From Theodoxus fluviatilis (lineage: Eukaryota; Mollusca; Gastropoda; Cycloneritida; Neritidae), in contig JAWQFJ010016932.1 in NCBI GenBank assembly GCA_034096865.1, positions 1 to 12,928 on the forward strand: a stretch of 12,928 nt of DNA. The letters run 5' to 3'. Positions 7,135 to 12,928 of this stretch are shown one piece after another. Made by a program: the position numbers and the translations under genes. Every line of letters starts with the position of its first letter. Position 1 is the stretch's first letter. The notes below the pieces were generated by a model. It made no database searches and was not told where the DNA came from. It saw only the letters and a program-made list of their open reading frames with translations.

Positions 7135-7136
7135 CT

Positions 7137-7215
7137 GCAGGGTTCGTACAGGTTTTTAGATACAAAATTCCATGACTTTTTATGACCTTCAATAACATTT
7201 TCCATGACTTAGCGT
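7137..7215. mobile_element. Dispersed repeat with repeated CCATGACTT
   Basis: The segment GGGTTCGTACAGG ... AAAATTCCATGACTTTTTAT ... CATTTTCCATGACTTAGCG resembles a short dispersed repeat I recall from many marine animal genomes, with alternating CCATGACTT and AAAATT blocks. It abuts the truncated 5' end of copy B. Identification is from memory. Confidence 0.5.
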
Positions 7216-7232
7216 ACTGTGTTACAGGACAG

Positions 7233-7441
7233 TTTTAAAGAGAAAAGTGTATGGCGCACGACCAAGCTCACGCAGGCTCTTGTGCAGAAAGTTATGGATA
7301 AAAGCCCCCATCAGATATGGCCTTGCCAGGAACCTGAGCTGGATGTCTCCAAATGATTTTGTGAAGAAAGATCTGCGCCAAAATAACAAAGCCCAGTTCC
7401 AGAACTGCCTTCAGGTCCTTGAAGGGGGGACACTACGTTGA
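7233..7441 (+). pseudogene. Frameshifted fragment of a transposon-encoded protein
   Basis: Two plus-strand frames look like one broken protein. One reads WRTTKLTQALVQKVMDKSP (from 7252). After a shift within the run of C near 7305, the other reads IRYGLARNLSWMSPNDFVKK and NKAQFQNCLQVLE, ending at TGA 7439-7441. The Q-x-L-V-x-K-V-x-x-KSP-x-(R/K)-Y-x-L-x-RNL pattern resembles a segment I recall in multi-copy uncharacterised TE proteins of invertebrates, but I cannot name the superfamily. It is short, frameshifted and placed between other repeats, so it is not a functional gene. Confidence 0.4.
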
Positions 7442-7463
7442 ACAAGAAGGGCAAAGCCCATAC

Positions 7464-8297
7464 GACTCACATGCTTGACCTTGACCTTTATATGACCTTG
7501 ACCTTCAGGTGACCTTCAAGGTCAAGGTCAAACAACTAAACCTAGCAATGACATCATACACTAAGAAATGATTTACACATTTTTTCCTACCAAAAATACA
7601 CGTGACCTTGACCCAAGGTCAAGGTCATCCAAGGTCATGCAACACAAAGCTCTTAATTCAAGACATAGGAAGTACAATGGTGCTTATTGGCACTTTCTAC
7701 CATGAGATATGGTCAATTTTAGTGGTTCACTACCACATTTTGGTCACATTTCATAAGGGTCAAAGTGACCTTGATGATATGTGACCAAATGTGTCTCATG
7801 ATGAAAGTATAACATGTTCCCCACATAATTATTAAGTTTGAAACAGTTATCTGCCATAGTTCAGGGTCAAGGTCACTTCAAAATATGTATACAATCCAAC
7901 TTTGAAGAGCTCCTGTGACCTTGACCTTGAAGCAAGGTCAACCAAACTGATATAAAAAGATAGGGCTTGCTTTGACCTATATACCACTTGTAGCTAAGGT
8001 CGCCATTCTCAATAACGTGGGAGAAAATTGGGAAAATGTGAAAAATGACTGTTTTTGAGACCACATTTATGGCTCCTGTGACCTTGACCTTGAAGCAAGG
8101 TCAAGTCACTGTGTATGTTTTTTGAGGCCTTGTCATCATACACCATCATGCCACATTTGGTGTTGATAGACTTAATAGTCTCAGAGAAAAATCCAACGTT
8201 TAAGTTTTTTACGCCCGGACGCCCGGACGGACGCCCGGACGGACGGACGGACGACACGGCTGAGTACATAGACTCACTTTTGCTTCGCATGTGAGTC
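7464..8297. mobile_element. 834-bp non-autonomous TIR element rich in TGACCT/AGGTCA half-sites
   Basis: GACTCACATGC (7464-7474) and GCATGTGAGTC (8287-8297) are exact 11-bp inverted termini. Just outside the left end is a GGGC-AAA-GCCC hairpin (about 7450-7460). At the right end a tandem GGAC/GCCC run (8210-8252) precedes a hairpin with GACTCAC (8271-8277) and GTGAGTC (8291-8297) as its arms. The interior has about 20 exact TGACCT or AGGTCA hexamers, often head-to-tail or inverted, including two copies of GACCTTGACCTTGAAGCAAG (near 7917 and 8082). No long ORF is present. The arrangement fits a MITE-like family I associate with molluscs and other marine invertebrates. An internal fragment of it recurs at 3022-3073. 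Confidence 0.75.
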
Positions 8298-9112
8298 AAA
8301 AATGGGATTATAGAAAAAAAATATTTATTCAGCAATAATAGCTATGTTCATGACATTTTGTACATAAAACATACACAATGTAAGGTATATTCAGACCAAA
8401 TTTGTTTGTTCAAAATTGATTTGTTAGTGTTTTATAACAGAATCACTGAAAAAAACATGGTGGTGATCTTGCACACTCTACCAAATACCTGTATTCAATT
8501 TTCTTAATGATTACCTATCATTGTAAACAAAGAAGAAGGTCTATATTACACAATGGGATGTAAAAATGTATCATGAACACTTAGAAATTTGCCTGGTGAC
8601 AAGTGGCACTATCAGCACAAAAACACACTCCCGGCATGATGAGATTAATCTTATATATAAAAGAAAGTTACCGAGCTACGGTTTTTTTACTGGTCATATT
8701 GTATGCTACATACATTCAGAAATGTACAGTAAAAAAGTCAACAATCTATCTTTATCCTAAGTCACTTTAATTTCTTGTGCAAAACTACTGCCGTAGAAAG
8801 AAAAACCAAATTTTGAGAAAAATGGCTGTAAAGTTTGAGAACAAGTAAAACTTGCACTGCAAATGAACCATAATAGGTACAATGTTCTAACATGACTTAT
8901 TTAAATTAGAATTCATTTCTAATCATGATAGCAAACTTTCAGCTTGACATTTTAACTCAAAGTATTGATACATCAGGTCCAGAAGCATCACCTGTGGAAA
9001 AACAAAGCATTTGTGACAAACACATTTTCATTGAAGATACAATACTTGTTTGGCATGGTTCTGTCACAATGAATTACTCCATAGGGAATCAGAGAGAGTC
9101 ACAAGGCAGTAT
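8298..9112. other. AT-rich stretch with no convincing gene
   Basis: No domain, repeat or RNA gene is recognised. A minus-strand acceptor-like site (GCTTTGTTTTTCCACAG, near 8994-9010) is followed by about a dozen open codons to a TGA, too little to call. Plus-strand ORFs of 64 and 79 codons here show no protein-like pattern. The right part may be 3' flank of the transposase fragment at 9113-9784. Confidence 0.5.
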
Positions 9113-9784
9113 TCAATCCAGTCCAGGTGAATACAGGACTCCCTCCTGCCGTCCTGGTTCATGAGTCGCTGGCGCTCTGCTCGAATGCGCTTCCTCCAGT
9201 CTTGTCCGTCTTGCTTGGGCTTGCTTGGTGGATTTCCTGACTGCCTTCTTCACCCTTTCTTCATCTTCTTTCCTTGCATTCTGCACAGCCAACTCCCCCA
9301 ACAACTCTAGTTCATCCAGTACATCCTGATGTGCTGATGAGCACTTGTTGAATCGCTGGATGCAGATTGAAACGGCAGTATCCACTGTGAGACCTGCCCA
9401 TCTTTCTTTGGGGCATAGTCTCCAAACCAACAAGTGAAAACATTCATTAGAGTTCTGGATTTTGCCTGCAAGGCATCTCTGAAGCAACTGGGGATCTCCC
9501 AGTCTCTTGTAGAGAGGCACAAGTGCCTCAGCTATGTCTCTAGGAAGAGGGTGGGGGTGAGTTGGAGGGAGCTTGTCGTCTTCCTGTGCTTGCTTGTGGA
9601 AGCACCATGTTCTTCGGTCAGGACTGGATGCAGGACACCTGTCATGGTGAGGGTCATTATCTGTGGACAGGGTGTGAAAGAAGGAAGCCCAGACTGCATT
9701 CACCATGCCATCTAGGTCTCCTGGGTGCTCCTTGACTATTGCGTACTGGCATATAATTTGTTTCCCTTGATTCAATATTTTATG
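9113..9784 (-). pseudogene. Mutator-like transposase, C-terminal fragment
   Basis: An open minus-strand frame of about 220 residues from just after TAG (near 9787) to TGA (9113). It lacks a convincing ATG start and looks 5'-truncated where the next repeat begins. In order it shows HKILNQ (near the start), MVNAVWASFFHTLSTDNDP with HHDRCP, a WCFH block, a Pro/His linker, LPRDIAEALVPLYKRLGDPQ, LLQRCLAGKIQNSNECFHLL with VW-x-x-CPK, and a highly charged Lys/Arg/Glu helix at the C-terminus. The sequence from A-x-x-x-FFH-x-LSTD-x-x-P-x-H to C-x-x-G-x-x-QN-x-NE-x-x-x-x-x-VW-x-x-CPK matches my recollection of the animal Mutator-like transposase domain (Pfam PF20700), downstream of the catalytic region. 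The catalytic residues would lie upstream and are missing. No search was possible. Confidence 0.65.
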
Positions 9785-9816
9785 GTCCTATATTTTTGTG
9801 AATTATACTCTGACTA

Positions 9817-9829
9817 GCCGCTTCGCGGC
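9817..9829. repeat. GCCGC-TTC-GCGGC hairpin at the edge of the tandem array
   Basis: A perfect 5-bp stem with a TTC loop. Related but longer hairpins (AGGCGGC-TTT-GCCGCCT at 10394-10410 and AGGCGGC-TTC-GCCGCCT at 10693-10709) recur near later unit borders. It probably belongs to the terminus of the repeated element at 9861-10990. Confidence 0.7.
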
Positions 9830-9860
9830 CAGGCAAAGCGCCAAAGCCACATGCACAGCC

Positions 9861-10990
9861 AAATTCTTCAGCCACCATTTTGTTTTTCTTATTACGTAAC
9901 CATGGTTACCAAACAATTTGTTCACAGATCTTCATCATCTGACTTTACCTACCCACACACCAAATTTCGGTCAAATCGGAGCACTTTGAGTTTTCGATGG
10001 CCATCTTGATTGTGCCCACTTCCGGTTACCATGGCAACACCATTTTTTTAACCCCACCATGACCTGACCCCGGCCCACACCTAACCCCATATCAAGTTTT
10101 AAGTCGATGGGAACTCCTGCGACACAGTCGTCCAAATTCTTCAGCCGCCATTTTGGTTTTCTCAGTACGTAACCATAACCAAATATTTGTTTACATATCT
10201 TCATCATTTGACTTGACCTACCAACGCATCAAATTTCGCTCAAATCAGAGAATTTTGACTTTTCGGCGGCCATCTTGCTTGTGCCCACTTCCGGTTACCA
10301 TGGCAACACCATTTTGTAACCCCACCATGACCTGACCCCGGCCCACACCAAACCCCATATCAAGTTTTAAGTCGATGGGAACTCCTGTGTCTCAGGCGGC
10401 TTTGCCGCCTTCGACACAGTCGTCCAAATTCTTCAGCCGCCATTTTGGTTTTCTCGTGACGTAACCATGGTAACCAAAATTTTGTTTTCACAGATCTTCA
10501 TCATCTGACTGTACCTACCAACACACCAAGTTTCGGTCAAATCGGAGCACTTTGAGTTTTCGGCAGCCATCTTGTTTTTGCCCACTTCCGGTTACCATGG
10601 CAACGCCATTTTTTTTTACCCCACCATGACCTGACCCCGGCCCACACCTAACCCCATACCAAATTTTAAGTGGATGGGAACTCCTGTGACTCAGGCGGCT
10701 TCGCCGCCTTCGACACAGTCGTCCATTGTTTCCTCAGCCGCCATTTTGTTTTTCTCGTGACGTAACCATGGTAACCAAAAAATTTGTTCACAGATCTTCA
10801 TCATTTGACTTTACCTACCCACACACCAAATTTCGGTCAAATCGGAGCATTTTGACATTTCGGCGGCCATCTTGTTTGAGCCCACTTCCGGTCACCATGG
10901 CGACGCCATTTTTTTAACCCTACGTTGACCTGACCCCGATCCACACCTAACCCCATACCAAGTTTCAAGTCGATCGGAATAAAACTGTGG
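9861..10990. repeat. Four tandem units of about 273-299 bp carrying promoter-like motifs
   Basis: Units begin at CAAATTCTTCAGCCGCCATT or its variant: 9861, 10134, 10426 and 10725 (periods 273, 292, 299). Each holds, in order: GCC(G/A)CCATTTTG; ACGTAACCATGGT(T/A)ACC; TTTCGGTCAAATCGG; GGCCATCTTG or GCAGCCATCTTG; CACTTCCGGTTACCATGGCA followed by AC; CCACCATGACCTGACCCCGG or a variant; and AAGTCGATGGGAACTCC. The last two borders carry AGGCGGC hairpins. ORFs inside are short and not conserved between units. The source element is unknown to me; it may be a non-autonomous transposon or a satellite in formation. Confidence 0.9.
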
Positions 10991-11003
10991 AAACGCATGA
11001 GTG

Positions 11004-11043
11004 TCACACACACAGACACACAGACACACACACACACAGACAG
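11004..11043. repeat. (CA)n microsatellite
   Basis: CACA runs with interspersed CAGACA follow directly on the last tandem unit, at the same edge where the LINE fragment begins. Confidence 0.9.
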
Positions 11044-11079
11044 CGAAAATATATACAGATGTCCATAGTCCAGTTGCGT

Positions 11080-11525
11080 TAATGCTTCACAGAGACGAGA
11101 GTCTTAATAGGAATAGTGTTGATGAAATCAAATGTCTCAGAAAGTGATGCAAGTAATGGAAATTTGAATCTTAGTCAGTACACGAAGGCAGCTTGGAGTT
11201 GGAAGCAAAATTGTTCAGAAGCATTTGTCGATCATTTAGACAGACATGCAATCAACACTGTTGACGCTGAATTAACCACAATGCTGCTTTCATTGCATGA
11301 TGTAACCATAGATAAAATAGACAACATATGCAGTATATTAACAGATAGTGCAAAGAAGGTCGGGGTAATAAAAAAAGTGCAATATAAAAGTTAAAAAGGA
11401 TAAAGGATACAGAAAACAGCAACCATGGTTTAATAGTGTTTGTAAAGAAAAACGAAAAACTTTCTTAACTTAAGAGCTAAAAATAAGGCAAAGCGTTTCA
11501 AAAGTGTCCAGAAGTCGAAATGACC
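11080..11525 (+). pseudogene. Non-LTR retrotransposon ORF2 fragment, endonuclease-RT linker
   Basis: The plus-strand frame from 11116 encodes LSQYTKAAWSWKQNCSEAFV, then DNICSILTDSAKKVGV, up to a stop at 11394. The next 60 bases continue in a second frame with YRKQQPWFNSVCKEKRKTF (PWF at 11423), and the frame returns to the first for FLNLRAKNKAKRF (from 11461) before TGA. The pattern W-x-x-x-(x)n, a helix ending in AxK, then a Lys-rich tract and PWF-x-x-(E/V)C-x-x-KR is typical of the linker between APE endonuclease and reverse transcriptase in animal LINEs. Both catalytic domains are absent. At least two frameshifts and the truncation mark it as dead. Confidence 0.6.
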
Positions 11526-11526
11526 T

Positions 11527-11730
11527 CAATTAGGTTGTGGAAACATCTGCAGACAATTCTTGCTGCAGTACGACTCACCAAAGTCGTTCTAGGCGGAGTA
11601 TATCGTCGCTCCAACCTTCAACTTTGCTCGCCCTACCGGCTATTCCTGACGTGGAATACCGGAGGGTGAGCAAAGTGACTTGTCTCGCTGGTGACCAAAA
11701 TACAAGTGCCGCTAACGAGCGTTAAGCCAA
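11527..11730. other. No gene recognised
   Basis: This stretch separates the LINE fragment from the promoter-like region. It is less AT-rich than the left side of the window. Short ORFs on both strands have no recognisable content. Confidence 0.4.
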
Positions 11731-11978
11731 GGCGCCAAAACTTGCGTGATGCAATCAATCCGCTGCCATGTGGGATACTATGTGCTAACTGCGCATGGTT
11801 CAAACAACCCTCCAAGATGGGAGGTACCACCCCCTCGACACCCCGACCTCAAAACAGCCAGTTCAAATTAAACTCTCCTACAGTCCAAGAATCGAGTGAA
11901 CGCCAACGGCGCCGCGTCTAGGCGCCAAACTTGCATGACGCGTTTCTTTGGGCGCGAAAACCCATCGCATGACGCGTT
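11731..11978 (+). promoter_or_regulatory. Cluster of E2F-like and TGACGCG motifs
   Basis: Three E2F-type cores occur: GGCGCCAAAA (11731-11740), GGCGCCAAAC (11921-11930) and GGCGCGAAAA (11951-11960). The first two fit TTTGGCGC and the third TTTCGCGC on the minus strand. Two are followed at a similar distance by GCATGACGCGTT (11933-11944 and 11967-11978), an ATF/CREB-like TGACGCG direct repeat. The first is followed by GCGTGATGC, a diverged version. The cluster lies 130-380 bp upstream of the TATA box at 12106. Confidence 0.45.
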
Positions 11979-12105
11979 ACCTATTGCATCCTGGGTAATT
12001 CCCGGGCAAGCTAGTGTTGCGGGAAGGTGGTCTCTGACTTGCGGTCCGTCCCAGCAAAGATTATGTGTAACCTATAATCTTTGGTCCCAGCTCGCGCCAG
12101 GAAAG

Positions 12106-12114
12106 TATATATAG
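12106..12114 (+). promoter_or_regulatory. TATA box (TATATATAG) of a putative plus-strand promoter
   Basis: A strong TATA match flanked by G+C-richer sequence (AGGAAAG upstream, AAGCAGGACTTCGGCGG downstream). Initiation would be expected near 12136-12142. Combined with the E2F-like cluster upstream, this is the best promoter candidate in the window. Confidence 0.5.
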
Positions 12115-12119
12115 AAGCA

Positions 12120-12625
12120 GGACTTCGGCGGGAGTTTTTATTTAGGAAGATCTGTAATTCATGGCTTGGCAATAACTTACAGAGATGGCCAACAGCCCCA
12201 CAAGCTCTCACTTGTCTAGTGTTACGTTCAGTCGCGCTCTCACTCGCTCACAATAACGACCTCTTCCATCTCGGCTCCAAGAACAAATCAGGTCAGAACC
12301 TTACCCCTCTTGATAGGCCAGAGTCATCACGGTTCGACTTATCCCTACACCCATGATGCCACTGCTTCCAGCAATCACTCCCAGTGATTGCTCGCCAAGA
12401 GTTCGAAACGCCACGTTGAGTGCTTTTCGATTCAATCCTTCTTCTTGGCTTCTCTCTCTATGCCATTTTCCTAACTGTCGTCGTCGTCGCTGTCATACGT
12501 CACTTTTCATTATTGCGTCATCGTCACTAAAACCGTCCGTCTCAGCAAAGAACATAGACATAAAAACCGCTGGCGCTGAACCTCCAGGTTTTCGTATATT
12601 TATTTTAAAAAAGAGATAAAAGAAC
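12120..12625 (+). other. Possible transcribed leader; product not identified
   Basis: Downstream of the TATA box the first ATGs open very short ORFs (MAWQ at about 12161; 23 codons from about 12185). A later ORF of 88 codons (12353-12619) starts with two consecutive ATGs, is Ser/Pro/Leu-rich with an RRRR run, and has no recognisable domain. It ends in low-complexity A-rich sequence. I do not call it a gene. The stretch may be a 5' UTR whose coding exons lie beyond the window, or part of a repeat. Confidence 0.3.
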
Positions 12626-12711
12626 GGGTTCGAACCCGCAACCTCTCGAGAAAAGAGGAGGAAAAAACACACACACACACAAACACAAAAAACCAGGTCG
12701 GGTTCGAACCC
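12626..12711 (-). repeat. Duplicated tRNA T-arm-like segments with (CA)n between them
   Basis: GGGTTCGAACCC occurs at 12626-12637 and 12700-12711, each followed on the plus strand by (G/A)CAACCTCTCGA and an AAAGAG tract. On the minus strand this reads like the T arm of a tRNA (GGTTGCGGGTTCGAACCCG). The two are 74 bp apart and separated by a short (CA)n run (12668-12680). They look like tandem copies of the 3' half of a tRNA-derived sequence. Confidence 0.7.
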
Positions 12712-12740
12712 ACAACCTCTCGAAAAAAGAGAGAAAAGAA

Positions 12741-12812
12741 AGTTTCAGTGCAGAATCGAACCTGGTCATGCATGACCAAGAGTGCAACGCTCTACCAGCT
12801 TAGCCATTTGAG
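12741..12812 (-). ncRNA. tRNA-derived sequence (SINE-like head or tRNA pseudogene)
   Basis: The minus strand has an A box, TGGCTAAGCTGG (12806-12795), matching the RNA polymerase III consensus at all fixed positions. A B-box-like GGTTCGATTCT (12762-12752) follows about 33 nt later with one mismatch at the end. The D arm (GCTA-AGCTGGTA-GAGC) nearly pairs, but the T stem pairs poorly and the anticodon region is replaced by a 16-bp perfect palindrome (TGGTCATGCATGACCA). I therefore read it as a decayed tRNA or the head of a tRNA-derived SINE, not a working tRNA. Confidence 0.55.
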
Positions 12813-12928
12813 AATTGATATGGCGGAGTGTTTGTAAAGCATTTATAACGTTCTTTTCCCTAAACCCCCTTGCAAGCTAGCGGCCCAGGAAACAATCGAC
12901 CATATATTTTAAACATGATGGATAGGTT
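12813..12928. other. No feature recognised
   Basis: Window edge; no ORF, repeat or regulatory motif that I can support. Confidence 0.5.

Larger units (their letters stand above)
5803..7136 (-). repeat. Tandem module copy B (integrase-derived, splice sites intact)
   Basis: The second member of the duplicated pair. Four minus-strand exons (7134-7079, 6695-6624, 6258-6083, 5913 onward) are separated by introns of 383, 365 and 169 bp. All have GT-AG borders and compatible phases. The upstream boundary at 7136/7137 is abrupt and adjoins a common dispersed repeat, so the catalytic core (DDE residues) is not in this window and the module is 5'-truncated, or its earlier exons lie elsewhere. Confidence 0.85.

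Noticed and set aside
8566..9164. Plus-strand ORFs of 64 and 79 codons
   Set aside because: No domain, no splice or promoter support, and the second overlaps the transposase fragment antisense.
9971..11037. Short ORFs on both strands within the tandem units
   Set aside because: They differ in length and frame from unit to unit and so reflect the repeat, not coding.
12353..12619. 88-codon plus-strand ORF downstream of the TATA box
   Set aside because: Low-complexity Ser/Pro/Arg content, no family resemblance, and several earlier ATGs; noted in the region description only.
12741..12812. Functional tRNA gene on the minus strand
   Set aside because: The T stem pairs poorly and the anticodon arm does not fold in the standard way, so only a tRNA-derived remnant is claimed.

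Overview
The window reads as nuclear DNA of an animal, most likely a marine invertebrate and tentatively a mollusc. It has GT-AG introns with matching phases, microsatellites, and several dispersed-repeat types I associate with marine invertebrate genomes. One is a terminal hairpin element packed with TGACCT/AGGTCA half-sites. Another is a GGGGGAGACAACT motif resembling one I recall from molluscan transcripts. I see no bacterial operon, phage or CRISPR structure. The species assignment is recollection, not a search result.

Layout, left to right. A short TTACGTAA-rich satellite lies at 1-300. A small minus-strand gene follows (850-about 2750): TATA-like box near 2780, leader exon with a short upstream ORF, a 111-bp exon and a last exon, with a long GA microsatellite in intron 1. 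Bases 2830-3560 hold a 51-bp tandem duplication, a scrap of a mobile element, and the tail of a minus-strand ORF of unknown family.

The centre (3157-7136) is the most structured part. A 22-bp G-rich minisatellite (3562-4250) adjoins two tandem copies of a roughly 1.33-kb module (A, 4320-5645; B, 5803-7136). Each is a minus-strand set of four exons encoding the end of an integrase catalytic core and its GPY/F module, as in Gypsy retrotransposons, Ginger DNA transposons and their domesticated relatives. Introns are duplicated with the exons and the copies are about 98-99% identical by eye. Copy B has clean splice sites and open exons; copy A has lost one 3' splice site and has a frameshift. The junction fuses a fragment of the 3' tail domain in frame to the start of copy A.

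The right half is mainly mobile or repetitive: a common short repeat (7137-7215), a frameshifted TE protein fragment (7233-7441), an 834-bp TIR element (7464-8297), a Mutator-like transposase C-terminal fragment (9113-9784, minus), four about-280-bp tandem units rich in YY1-, ETS- and RFX-like motifs (9861-10990), and a broken LINE ORF2 fragment (11080-11525). A GC-richer stretch with three E2F-like sites and a TATA box (11731-12114) looks like a plus-strand promoter whose product I cannot identify. The window ends in tRNA-derived sequence on the minus strand with one A box and three B-box-like motifs.

No coordinated pathway is visible. The regions relate mainly through transposition, duplication and decay, with one plausible small host gene at left and one plausible promoter at right.
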